A DNA stretch of 64,000 bases from Saccharomycopsis phalli (taxonomy: Eukaryota > Ascomycota > Saccharomycetes > Ascoideales > Saccharomycopsidaceae): positions 682,001 to 746,000 of the forward strand of contig CP073217.1 in assembly GCA_020342235.1 (NCBI GenBank), read 5' to 3'. The notes under the pieces are model-generated. The model ran no database searches and was not told the origin of the DNA. It saw nothing but the letters and a program-made list of their open reading frames with translations. The first letter of the stretch is position 1, and each line of letters begins with the position of its first letter. Both the position numbers and the translations under genes were made by a program. Positions 32,906 through 42,720 of this stretch are shown piece by piece.

Positions 32906-34030
32906 TTAAAAATTCTTAAGAGCATATTTATACCATGGAAAATCATTATTGTGCGACTTTTGCTCGCGAATAAAGGACTCAATATCACCGTACGTCACCA
33001 CCTGGTTCGAGAGACCAGCTTTCATCGCGGTAGTATTTTGAGAGGGTTTTAATGGGAGTCCCAACACTTTCTTAGTAGCTTTGCAAGGCTTCCTGCGGGG
33101 TGGGACTGTTTGCTGCGCCTTGCCTTTATCCTCTGTTAACTCATTTGGCCGCCGGTTAGTATAATCCAGTTTGGATTTTTGAAATGACTGAATAGAGTAG
33201 TAAAGAATCGTTATATATCCTGGAAAGAAAGGACAAAAAATTGTATCCAGCACACTTTTCTGTTTTCGTTGATACATGATACTTAAATCTTTCAGGTAAT
33301 CCTTTTTCGTTATCGTCCTGTTAGCACTTGGCATGGAATTTAGTTCATTCTTATGATTATTCTTATGATTGGCGTTTTGTTCATTCACCCTTCCTACCTT
33401 TAGTGTAGTCTTCTGTTTTCTTTTCAGACCAACATTTGGGTCGGCATTTAGCTTCACTGTGTCCAATTTTGCCATGCAGTTATCTTTAGTAGTTGAATTT
33501 ATAGGCATTTCAACATTCCTTGCCTTTTCCTTTTCCATGTGTCTCCGTCTTCTTTTGTTTCTCTTACGATTCTTTCTCGAAGCCTTCTTGGCAAGCTTTT
33601 TAGCTATTTTTGACTCATCAGGATTTGTACTAGGGCCCATACTAGACTCATAGGTCTCGCTGGATCGGTAATACAGTAAGTCAGTACATTCCCAGAAAAC
33701 ACCTCGGGTACTCGGTATAGCTTCAGAACAATCCCATAAAACTTCCTCGTTGACACTTTGTATAACTTCATCGAGTATTAATTGTGCGCGTAAATCAGTT
33801 GATTCAATATCCCTTAATTTGATGTTCCTAGATTTGATCAAGAAGTATAGCGATGAGATGATTTCTTTAACAAAAGTCACCAATAGCCCTGCAATGAATC
33901 CAAATATCAATGCCATGGTGTTCGTTACCCATATGAGTTTTGCTCTTCGGGTATATTGAGATTTGTAGTAAAATTTTGAATCAGTCAGTAAAATATTCTT
34001 TAAATAATTAGAAACACCACAGGAAGCCAT
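32906..34030 (-). CDS. Orphan membrane protein, Lys/Arg-rich
   Basis: A 374-residue product with a proper ATG that I do not recognise. Residues about 35-66 are strongly hydrophobic (MALIFGFIAGLLVTFV, then IISSLYFLI), giving one or two membrane segments. A second, weaker hydrophobic stretch is FFPGYITILYYSI near 275. Between them lies a very basic region (KKLAKKASRKNRKRNKRRRR near 150-170) and low-complexity Asn/Lys sequence. The C-terminus ends DFPWYKYALKNF. Codons are AT-rich compared with the neighbouring core genes. It stands alone between tRNA-Ser and a 2.4-kb spacer, so it may be a young or fast-evolving gene. The long open frame supports coding, but expression is unproven. Confidence 0.6.
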   Translation of the reverse strand: MASCGVSNYLKNILLTDSKFYYKSQYTRRAKLIWVTNTMALIFGFIAGLLVTFVKEIISSLYFLIKSRNIKLRDIESTDLRAQLILDEVIQSVNEEVLWDCSEAIPSTRGVFWECTDLLYYRSSETYESSMGPSTNPDESKIAKKLAKKASRKNRKRNKRRRRHMEKEKARNVEMPINSTTKDNCMAKLDTVKLNADPNVGLKRKQKTTLKVGRVNEQNANHKNNHKNELNSMPSANRTITKKDYLKDLSIMYQRKQKSVLDTIFCPFFPGYITILYYSIQSFQKSKLDYTNRRPNELTEDKGKAQQTVPPRRKPCKATKKVLGLPLKPSQNTTAMKAGLSNQVVTYGDIESFIREQKSHNNDFPWYKYALKNF

Positions 34031-36405
34031 TTTTATTGAAATGGCACATCATGGGCCCTGTTGAGTGCTGTTTCATGCAAGTCTGTGATGCCAAAGGTAT
34101 ATGGTCTTTTTTAGGGAGCAAGGGTATCATTTTGACACATATAACCATTCCTAATAGAATATTTTGGAATGATTACGAAGTCATAAGGTATGCAATATTG
34201 TTTACTGTTATAACTGTTAGACATTACTGAAATGCAGCCTAAGACATGCTCAACAAAGTTGTTTGTAACTTGTCATGGATAGAATATTGACCAATATAGA
34301 AACGTCAAGAAGTGGTAGCAGGGTTGCTTAAACGGATCTCAATCTGTACATGGCAGAAAAATCTGTTTGAAATAGATTTGAACTGGTGGAATAGCCACTA
34401 CGCACGGTTGTATCCGACCATTCGTAACCATAGAACAACGAGTACATCCTAATCATCTGAGTGGCGGTATTTCTACCGTAGAAGGTAACTTGCTATTTGT
34501 CCACAATTCATGTATTGTAACATTAGCATGATATTGGTCAATCTGATTGGATGTCTAAGAAATGAATCACTAAATGACTCGAACAATCTTAGACAATGTG
34601 CAAAATACAAATATGTCCTGTAAATCAGAGTAAGACATTAAATATAAGAAAAAAAACCATCGAATTATAGTGCATTTTTAAGTGTAGGGCAATCAAACAA
34701 TTCTAGAATAAAACGGATCACCAGCGTGCTCCACAATGTAAAGAAAAGCAAATTACTAGTCTAGGAAAGCTCAAAAACAAAATCCCTTTTATACTAACCA
34801 TATCTATTACATTCCACACGTTTAACCGTGCCAGAATGTCACTGAGTTAGAGGTGGACGTACACCCAAAAAAAAAACGACTATCTTGTTAGAATATTCGT
34901 TGTTGTGAAACAGTATCATGCAATGGAATATAATTTCAATTGTTGATGATTCGATAATCTTGGCATTATTTGGCTTTAAGTGACACTTCAGGTTTCAATC
35001 AGACTTGGCTGAGAAGCACGAGAACATGGGAAAACTACAGTGATAAAACCAAGTGCTGTAAATTGTATGACCAAATACTTCCACGGCTCGATCCCTTTCA
35101 AGGTTATAATTTTAATGAACAAATTCCGTAATTATATATGTTAGACAGAGGTGCATCCGTGCATATCCCCGGAGCTTATCAACAGTATTAGTTTTACATT
35201 TGTATGATCCCATAAATCACCCGTAGTAATGCAACAAATGTATTTTCGCAAGATTCAAAATGGCACAATAGTTAGTTGTAAAGATGACTGCGAATTGTCT
35301 TTGGGTTGATAATTGAGAGCAACTTAGAGAGTTTCATCTGTAACAAAAAAAAAAACATTCTGAGAAAATCAGATATTTCGAAAAAAAAAAGTAAAACAAT
35401 GTGTCACTGTCTACACAAGAAACAGTCATGAATGAAATTGACTTTGTGCGATTTAAATAAGGCACCATAGTCACAAATGAGTTGCAGTTACAGTATTTTA
35501 TCATCCCATTGAGGCTCATGGACGTATTGGCAATGATGTTGTGCGTGACGCAAAATATCGTAAAAACTAATTAAAAGAGGCAGCACATACCAGAATAGCA
35601 AAGGTTAGAAATACAGGAAATTAGTATTATAATAATAAGTTTGTGTGGAACATGCTTTTTTCGTTTGATCGGTCATTTTCTTACTGGAGCAAAGATGCAC
35701 TGATCATGAATTTCATCTTGGAGAAATGGAACGATCAAGTCCGACCACAACAACAGGACTTACCAAAATAGGAGTATGGTAACATTGGTAATTGTTTGTT
35801 TGAAACTTGGCGACTTGAAAAATGTACTGCGATATTTGTATATTATCACATGATGATTTTCGGTTCTTTTCCCATATTCTCAGAATTTCGCTACAAATTC
35901 TCCCCATTGGAAGTTTGTATAAACCCAGAAATGACAGTAGTACCGAATTTGACAAGACGGACGTTCTAACTGTCTATCTATGCCAATAGCTCGAGCACGC
36001 AAGCCAAAGGATGGTCGGTATATGTAAGTGAGAAATTAATATATACGATAGTTGTTCGCATTGAGGAGTGGAAAATTATAAGCTGCTAATATCATATTTA
36101 CAGCTTGATGTTAACTATTAGATATATCGTTAAGTTGTTGGAACGTTAGGATATCAATAGTTAGGTTATAGCGGCAAGAACGTGGCATTATTGCAGACTA
36201 CAAGCACTGCACTGTGACGGATGAATTATATATCTATATATATATATATATAGACAATATTCGTATTCTTATTATGGAAGACGGACCATTTTCATCAAAG
36301 GAAATTACCTACCAACGATGATTCATGGCTACAACATTCCTTTGATATTACCCGGCCGAAGTGTCAATATGAATTTCGCGGTTTACAACTTGGCAACAGA
36401 GGGAC
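34031..36405. other. 2.4-kb AT-rich gene-free region
   Basis: No recognisable protein or RNA gene. It contains poly-A/T runs, an A-rich patch at 35340-35400 and a (TA)n tract near 36226-36253. Unusually long for a spacer beside core genes. An RNA gene without an obvious motif, a replication origin or a centromere cannot be excluded from sequence alone. Confidence 0.4.
36226..36253. repeat. (TA)n microsatellite
   Basis: A simple TA run with one C interruption, about 150 bp upstream of the RSC8 ATG, in the promoter region. Confidence 0.8.
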
Positions 36406-38181
36406 ATGAGTGAACGCGAAAACGAAAATGACCCGCTTGAGTTGAATGGTAACTATGATTCCGGTACCGGGGTCATTGTGCCGGAAGAGACGCGGGAGGA
36501 TGAAGACGTTAACATGGGCCATGAGCCTGGGGACTTTATGGCGACAGACGCGCAAGACCTTGGCGAGATCAAAACAGAGGAAGCAGGACAGGATATGGCG
36601 TTTTTCTCGCTGGGACTTGAGGAGAAGCCGGAAGTGGAAGAGAAGAGCGATGAAGTGAAGGTGGATGTGGCAATGAAGGACGAATTGTTGGGACTTGAGG
36701 AGGACAAGGTGGAGATTGCCGAGGATCGGGAGCAAGATATCGAGAGCGTACCACAGTTTCACAAGATTGTGATTCCTTCGTACGCATCGTGGTTTGAGAG
36801 TGACAAGATTCACGCGACGGAGATTAGTTCGTTGCCCGAGTTCTTTAACAATGTGAGTCGGTCAAAAACGCCATTGATTTACATGAACTACCGAAACTTC
36901 ATGGTGAACACGTACCGACTCAATCCGAACGAGTATTTGACGTTCACTGCGGTACGGCGGAACTTGGCTGGGGACGTTGGCTGTTTGCAACGGGTCCACC
37001 GGTTTCTCAGCAAGTGGGGGTTGATCAATTACCAGGTGGACCCAGAAAATAAAGTGTACAACGTGGAGCCACCGGAGTTGAAGAACGTCAAGGTGACTTA
37101 TGACACGCCACGTGGTTTGTTCCCATTTGAGAGCTTTGTTTTGCCTGATCTGAACGAGAAAGTCGAACAATTAAAGAAGTTGGTGGGCCTGGAGGGAACT
37201 GGGAGCATCGAAGGTACCAGTAACGGAGTGAAGCGGCCAAAGGTCATGGCCCATCTGTCGTGGAGTGGTGAGGAGCTCAAGAAGTTACTAGGTGCACTCC
37301 AAGAGAATAAGCTTGACGACACTGTGGACAGCAGGCACGACTGGGTACAAATTGCGGAACGCGTTGGTACCAAGACGCCCGAGCAGTGTATTGCACAGTT
37401 TCTTCAGTTGCCAATTGAAGATGCGTTCCTTGAGGAAGCCGGGCCGCTCAAGTATGCGCCTCACTTTCCATACTCCAAGGCAGATAATCCTGTGATTTCG
37501 ACGATTGCATTCTTGTGCGGACTTGTGGATAAGGAGGTTGTTGCCGCTGCGCGGAATCGGGCAATTAAGAAAGTCGATGAGGTCTACTTGGAGCTGCTTA
37601 GCGATGAGGATGCGGCAAAAATCGAGGTTACTGAGCCGCTTGGCGACGAGAAAAATGGCGTGGAGGATTCGGCAGCAGCAGCATTGGCGTCTGTGGCAGC
37701 ACGGTCGCATTTGTTTGCGACGTACGAGGAGCGGCAACTAAACCAGTATGTGTCGATTCTTGTAAACCGGCAGTTGAACAAAGTGGACTTGAAGTTGGCA
37801 AAGTTGGCGGCCAGTGAGCGTGAGTTGGAACTCCAAAAGAAGACCGTCAATGCATTGAAGGAGGAGGTCTTAGTGGACCGCTTGAACTTGAGCAGCTATA
37901 AGCGGAGTCTCCAACAGCAATTCCGGGCAATCCACAACGAGTTGCAGGAAGCTTACCTGGCAGGAGAAGAGGCTCCGGCAAAGGAGCGACTTGCAAAGGC
38001 CGAGCAGTTGCTTGCTGAGTCGGGCCAGTTGCTTCTGGTGTCGTCAAAATTTGTCTTGGGCGACGACGCAAAGACCGAAAAGGAAGCAGAGGATGCGACC
38101 GATTCAGCAAACGAGGATGCAGAGGACTTGAAGCCGGTGAGCATCGAGGCGCCACATTTGTACAAATTCTGGGCTGGTTAG
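36406..38181 (+). CDS. RSC8: Rsc8, SWIRM/SANT core subunit of the RSC remodeller
   Basis: Rsc8 is the dimeric Swi3-family scaffold of the RSC complex. The 591-residue product has an acidic N-terminus (1-115), then a SWIRM domain at about 120-215 (HKIVIPSYASWF, TPLIYMNYRNFMVNTYRLNP, TAVRRNLAGDVGCLQRVHRF, WGLINYQVDP). RGLFPFESF follows. A SANT domain occupies about 280-345 (LSWSGEELKKLLGAL, WVQIAERVGTKTPEQCIAQF). A C-terminal leucine-zipper coiled coil lies at about 430-530 (YEERQLNQYVSILVNRQLNK onward). I see no Cys-rich ZZ finger between SWIRM and SANT. Length favours Rsc8 over the larger Swi3. RSC7 at the left edge encodes another subunit of the same complex. Confidence 0.9.
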   Translation: MSERENENDPLELNGNYDSGTGVIVPEETREDEDVNMGHEPGDFMATDAQDLGEIKTEEAGQDMAFFSLGLEEKPEVEEKSDEVKVDVAMKDELLGLEEDKVEIAEDREQDIESVPQFHKIVIPSYASWFESDKIHATEISSLPEFFNNVSRSKTPLIYMNYRNFMVNTYRLNPNEYLTFTAVRRNLAGDVGCLQRVHRFLSKWGLINYQVDPENKVYNVEPPELKNVKVTYDTPRGLFPFESFVLPDLNEKVEQLKKLVGLEGTGSIEGTSNGVKRPKVMAHLSWSGEELKKLLGALQENKLDDTVDSRHDWVQIAERVGTKTPEQCIAQFLQLPIEDAFLEEAGPLKYAPHFPYSKADNPVISTIAFLCGLVDKEVVAAARNRAIKKVDEVYLELLSDEDAAKIEVTEPLGDEKNGVEDSAAAALASVAARSHLFATYEERQLNQYVSILVNRQLNKVDLKLAKLAASERELELQKKTVNALKEEVLVDRLNLSSYKRSLQQQFRAIHNELQEAYLAGEEAPAKERLAKAEQLLAESGQLLLVSSKFVLGDDAKTEKEAEDATDSANEDAEDLKPVSIEAPHLYKFWAG

Positions 38182-39162
38182 GTATGTATAAGCACACATG
38201 TGGGATATGGGCGTGGCATATGAAGTATGGACTGGTGAACATATGAATGTATGTGCGGTACTATGAATGTATGTGCGGTAATATGAATATTAATGGGGCA
38301 CAATTATATGGAGTGTGGTAGTATGGCGACGGTTTATCATGGGAGCACAATCGTATGGTATGGAGACAGATAGTCTTGGAGACGAATAATGTATTATGGC
38401 AGTATGATAATATTGTACATTATAAACAGCCTGCGTTGGCATTGATGTCGTGTAGTCAGATGTAGATGCTGATTCCCTTGTGTAGTATTTATTGTATATG
38501 GCAGTCATGAATCTGCGAGAATAATGGTTAAGCCATGATTTTCTAGTATGATTTTCGTGAATATTCTGGGTGAAGGTACATAGTATTGTTGTTTGGAAAG
38601 GTTTTGGGTTTCGTAAAAAAAAAATTAGAGTAGTAGTCAGACTTCTTGGATCATTTATAAATACTTGTGTGGAAGTTTATGGTTTACAATCGGCAACACA
38701 GGCAAGCAGACAATCTGTCTGGGTATACGAAAATCAATCATTCAATTTCAAAACAGCAACAAAATGACTTATACATTTCCTCATTAAAATGTCTTCTATT
38801 AACTCTTGCAGTTCCAGGCTTCACAACAGCTTTAAATAATATGCAGCCTCTGGGACATAACTATTGACCCGCGATCATGGTATACAAAATCACACCTGAA
38901 AAACGTTACAACTTGCATACATACCCACTGGTACTAATCTCTCTCAAGGGCAGTTCTCAATTCTCCTACGTTTCCTGCAGTTTCAGATTCTCCCTCATAT
39001 CCTCCAATTTCTAACTTTTCTCATTTTCACAGTATGTAAATTCAAATTTCTCTTCAAAATACCAGACTGACGGCCCATTGTCATTTTTAAACAACCCTCC
39101 GAGTCACACACACCCCGCTTAGTCAGCACGCATACTAAACTCCAAACCTTCAGCCACTTCCC
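38182..39162. other. RSC8-permease intergenic region
   Basis: About 1 kb. It holds a 20-bp direct duplication at 38243-38288 (TATGAATGTATGTGCGGTA twice). The pyrimidine-rich stretch at 38930-39130 is the probable permease promoter and leader. No gene seen. Confidence 0.5.
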
Positions 39163-40902
39163 ATGGAGATTCTAGAGTCTGCTGAGGTCATCCGCGCAGA
39201 GGCCCGGGAATTGATCAGCACGGTTTGGCTGGACAATGAGGCTGAGGAAATTGAGCACTTCAAGTACAAGCAAGAGCTCACTCAGAAGCTCTCGATTGGA
39301 TCGGTCTTGGGTCTCAGTGTGAGTGTCATGTCGGTTCCCTTGGGGATTTCCACGACAATGATTGTAGGGTTGATGAACGGTGGCGGGGCGACGATCTTCT
39401 GGGGCTGGTTGGCTGTGAGTGTGTTGAGCTTGCTTGTGACGACGTCTCTTGGCGAGATGGCAGGGAAGTTCCCGAGTAATGGTGGGGTATACCATTGGCT
39501 GTATATATTTGCGCCTGATGGAGTTACTGGGTTGGCAAGCTGGGTCTCTGGATGGCTTCTTGTCATTGGGAACCTCACAATGGCGTGTAGCATCAGTTTC
39601 TCGGGTGCACAGTTCTTTTTGTCCATCTTTGGCATCTCCGACACCAGCTATCACCCGCATGCGTACATCACGCTCCTTGTATTCTACGGTATTGTCGCAG
39701 GCTGCTTGGTGATTAATCTCCGCTTCTCACGGTACCTAGATACCATCAACCGCATCTCCATCTACTGGACGCTTTCTACTGTCGCGATCATCGACACTGT
39801 TCTCCTTGTGTTCTCCAATGAATTCAACGACCTCCGCGATGTCTTGACCACCTTTGAGACCCCCCGATCAGGCTGGCCGTCGGGATTGGCGTTTCTTATT
39901 GGTCTTCAGCAGCTGGGGTTCACGTTCCAGGGCTACGGCATGATTCCATCCATGACAGACGAGGTCAAGGAGCCAGAGCGCACCATTCCTCGTGGAATGG
40001 TCTACTCGGTGATGATTGCAGGAGTCACAGGAGTGGTGTTTATCCTTCCGATTCTCGCATGTACCCCGAAACTAGACACCTTGTTGGACAGCGAGTCCAA
40101 CATCTTGCCGATTGAGATCATATTTCTAGCTAGCTCCCAGTCATTGGTTGTGTCTTTTTTGTTTGTCGTTCTTCTTTGCGGCACCATCTTCTTTGGCAGC
40201 ATTGGTATCTACACCATCAGCAGTCGTTCCATATACTCATTTGCCCGTGATGACGGACTTCCCTACTCGCATCTATGGACCCATGTCGACGTCATCGACG
40301 ACAGAATCCCAAACAACGCCATTTTCCTTGTCGCCGCGTGGCTCGGTGTCTTGGGGTTATTTACTCTCATTTCGCCCACCATTCTTTATTCATACATGGG
40401 TGTGAGTGTGCTTTCTCTCGCGGCTGCAAACTTGATTCCCATTGTTCTCTCACTTCTAAACCGTCGCAAGAAGATCAAGGGCAGTGCTTTTCGTATTAGG
40501 AAGGTGTTTGGCTACATTTTCAACGGGGTCCTGGTACTTTGGTGCTTACTCATGATGCTCGTGTTTTCTTTCCCAATCCAGTCCCATGTTAGCTCACTTA
40601 CCATGAACTATACCAGCATTTTGTTTGTGCTTGAAGTGATGTTTGTTGTGGCCTCATGGTTTCTCTATGGTCGGTTGCACTTCCATGGACCAGAGATTGA
40701 CGAAAGCTATGCTTTGGAAAACGCAAGGTATCAGCCTGTCAAGACCGGAGATGAACATGAAAATGAAACCCTTGGCGTCACTCCAGAGCTGTTGTTCAGC
40801 ATCTCAACCCCGGACTTGGACAGTGACTTGGACAATATCAGTGATGATGAATTTCACCAGTCGCTTAATGCCAGTGAAGTGGATATAGGTATTGCTAGGT
40901 AG
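39163..40902 (+). CDS. Amino acid/choline/GABA permease, ACT family (Uga4/Hnm1-like)
   Basis: A 579-residue integral membrane transporter of the APC superfamily, ACT family, predicted at the plasma or vacuolar membrane with about 12 membrane segments. Family signatures are the conserved entry ELTQKLSIGSVLGLSVSVMS, then GWLAVSVLSLLVTTSLGEMAGKFPSNGGVYHW, corresponding to the EMAS-P-GGxYxW motif. GYGMIPSMTDEVKEPERTIPRG corresponds to HMSEE--A...PRA. SRSIYSFARDDGLP corresponds to R-ARDGALP. Yeast relatives carry GABA (Uga4), choline (Hnm1) or 7-keto-8-aminopelargonate (Bio5), so the substrate cannot be fixed. The tail is acidic and Ser-rich (SDLDNISDDEFHQSL), a possible phospho- and ubiquitin-control region. 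Confidence 0.85.
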   Translation: MEILESAEVIRAEARELISTVWLDNEAEEIEHFKYKQELTQKLSIGSVLGLSVSVMSVPLGISTTMIVGLMNGGGATIFWGWLAVSVLSLLVTTSLGEMAGKFPSNGGVYHWLYIFAPDGVTGLASWVSGWLLVIGNLTMACSISFSGAQFFLSIFGISDTSYHPHAYITLLVFYGIVAGCLVINLRFSRYLDTINRISIYWTLSTVAIIDTVLLVFSNEFNDLRDVLTTFETPRSGWPSGLAFLIGLQQLGFTFQGYGMIPSMTDEVKEPERTIPRGMVYSVMIAGVTGVVFILPILACTPKLDTLLDSESNILPIEIIFLASSQSLVVSFLFVVLLCGTIFFGSIGIYTISSRSIYSFARDDGLPYSHLWTHVDVIDDRIPNNAIFLVAAWLGVLGLFTLISPTILYSYMGVSVLSLAAANLIPIVLSLLNRRKKIKGSAFRIRKVFGYIFNGVLVLWCLLMMLVFSFPIQSHVSSLTMNYTSILFVLEVMFVVASWFLYGRLHFHGPEIDESYALENARYQPVKTGDEHENETLGVTPELLFSISTPDLDSDLDNISDDEFHQSLNASEVDIGIAR

Positions 40903-41403
40903 AAATGTGTGTTGTATGGAAGTATAAAACAAATATAGGAAACAGGATTATATAGAATTTCAGCAACTAATAATATACAGCATATAAACATATGAAACTG
41001 AATCAAAGAGTAGAAATTACATGAAGCAATTCATGTTTTGTGGCTAATCCATTTATTTTCAAAGAGTCAAACGACAAAGGAGAAAAACTTTGCTATCAAA
41101 GGTCACATGTATTATTATAGGAATTTGCACAGAATATAATCTAAATTGTAGGTTTCTTTGCCCTTGACCAGTATACAAGCAGATCAGAACTCACGTCATG
41201 TAAATCAGAACTACAAAATAAAAAGTATTTACAGTAATGCACACCAATAACCATTCGGTACGAATCAACGGTGTATCACAAGACTTTTCGCGGCAATAAA
41301 ATCAATTGGGTCGTCTCCATCCATTCACTTGACTTTGCCTCGCCTTACTCATGTACCATCGCCCATAACCAGATAAATGGCAGTGCATCTTATAATACCA
41401 GAC
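40903..41403. other. Permease-VFA1 intergenic region
   Basis: About 500 bp of AT-rich sequence carrying the permease 3' end and the VFA1 promoter. No further gene seen. Confidence 0.5.
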
Positions 41404-42048
41404 ATGTCTCATCCGTTTGAAGACAAGTACCGGTTACGAAAAGTCTCTGAGAAGGAGTGGAAACCCTGCTTCATCTGTTATAAGCCGACGTCTGCGGTTT
41501 TAATCACCGAGAATCAGGCGGATTTTTTCTATGTGTGCTTATCGCACTTGAAAGATGCCAGGGGCTTTTGTACCCCGGTTTATACTGCTGATGTTGAAGA
41601 AACGAGAAAGGAGTTGAAGCAGAAACAAGATAAGGTTCAAATTACGCAGTTTTTGATTGATCAGAAGAGCAAAGCAGGGTCCTGGGGAAATTTTATGAGC
41701 TTTGGAAAGTCGGGGAATGGAGACAAGGGCGAAAAGGGAAAAGAGGACAAAAAGGAGGATAAAAAAGGGGATAAAAAGGAGGGAAATGAGGGGAAAAAGG
41801 AAAAAGAAGAGCGTCAGAAGAAAACGGTAGAGGAATTGAGACTGGAATTGGCAGAACTTAAACTGGAAGTGAAATCGTTGGAAGAGAAGCTCGAGAATAT
41901 GGAAAAGAATGTCAAGGAATATGTCTTGAATAAGGATATTTATAGAATCCGGTTAACGAATCATAACAAGAAAATTGCACAACAAAAAAGAGTGGAGCAA
42001 GTAAGTTCTGGTGAATTTTTCCCTTCAGTTCCAAGTAGTCAGATATAG
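41404..42048 (+). CDS. VFA1: Vfa1, Vps4-associated endosomal factor
   Basis: Vfa1 binds and stimulates the Vps4 AAA-ATPase at endosomes in the ESCRT/multivesicular-body pathway. The N-terminus has two Cys pairs in a zinc-ribbon-like arrangement ([14 protein letters not shown] and [10 protein letters not shown]), as in the family. A Lys/Glu/Gly-rich low-complexity centre ([14 protein letters not shown]) and a coiled coil follow. The end [10 protein letters not shown] matches the conserved FPSVP tail used for Vps4 binding. An in-frame ATG at 41377 would add nine residues; 41404 better fits the yeast start. About 214 residues. Confidence 0.87.
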   Translation: MSHPFEDKYRLRKVSEKEWKPCFICYKPTSAVLITENQADFFYVCLSHLKDARGFCTPVYTADVEETRKELKQKQDKVQITQFLIDQKSKAGSWGNFMSFGKSGNGDKGEKGKEDKKEDKKGDKKEGNEGKKEKEERQKKTVEELRLELAELKLEVKSLEEKLENMEKNVKEYVLNKDIYRIRLTNHNKKIAQQKRVEQVSSGEFFPSVPSSQI

Positions 42049-42720
42049 TACCGAGTGTACTAATTCAGTCATGGATCAATTGGACATTGCATTAAATCGA
42101 CAGGTTACCTATTCTTGGAGTCTTTTATCGGCTTTATTAATAGCGTTAAACACATGTAGACTCTTTTTGAACATGAATGTGGCCCTGTGGATGAGACTAG
42201 AATATGGTGACAGTTTCTACCCTCGGACACTATTATTTCAAGAGAATTTTGAATAATTCAAATGTATTTTTCCAGTAGATTTGCACAATTGGCATTTTGT
42301 TCCCAGTTCCTTTTGGCCGGCTTTATAGTGGAACCAAATCATGATAAGAGAGACTGACAATGTACACAGCATAATAATAATATTTATCCAAGGACTACAA
42401 CATCTGTTCTCTAGTAAAAAAAAAATTGATATTTCATTGTCCAATAGCACTGGAATACGGCTCCGTTAAATGGACCCGGAAAGTCCAAAAAAACTAAGTA
42501 CGATGCCTGCAGCGTAAAATGAACAATACATTTTACATTTTACCAGAGTAACAATACCAAAAACATACGGCCCTATTTAATTACTAAATTATTGCCCTGG
42601 GTCTTGACCCCGGACTAAGCCCAAGAGGCATCGTGATGCATCTTGCATGTGTAGTGCGCCTAGCCGTTGTTGGGTGGGTGGGAGATATCGCACTAGATAT
42701 TTTTACTGAGTCATTAAATC
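42049..42720. other. VFA1-ADE3 intergenic region
   Basis: About 670 bp. A GCATCGTGATGC palindrome lies near 42630, and a Gcn4/Bas1-like site lies close to the ADE3 start (listed separately). No gene seen. Confidence 0.5.
42707..42713. promoter_or_regulatory. TGAGTCA (Gcn4/Bas1-type) motif before ADE3
   Basis: TGAGTCA lies 8-14 bp before the ADE3 ATG. In S. cerevisiae purine and one-carbon genes are driven by Bas1/Gcn4 through TGACTC elements, so the motif is plausible, but so close to the ATG it may lie inside the leader and be chance. Confidence 0.3.
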
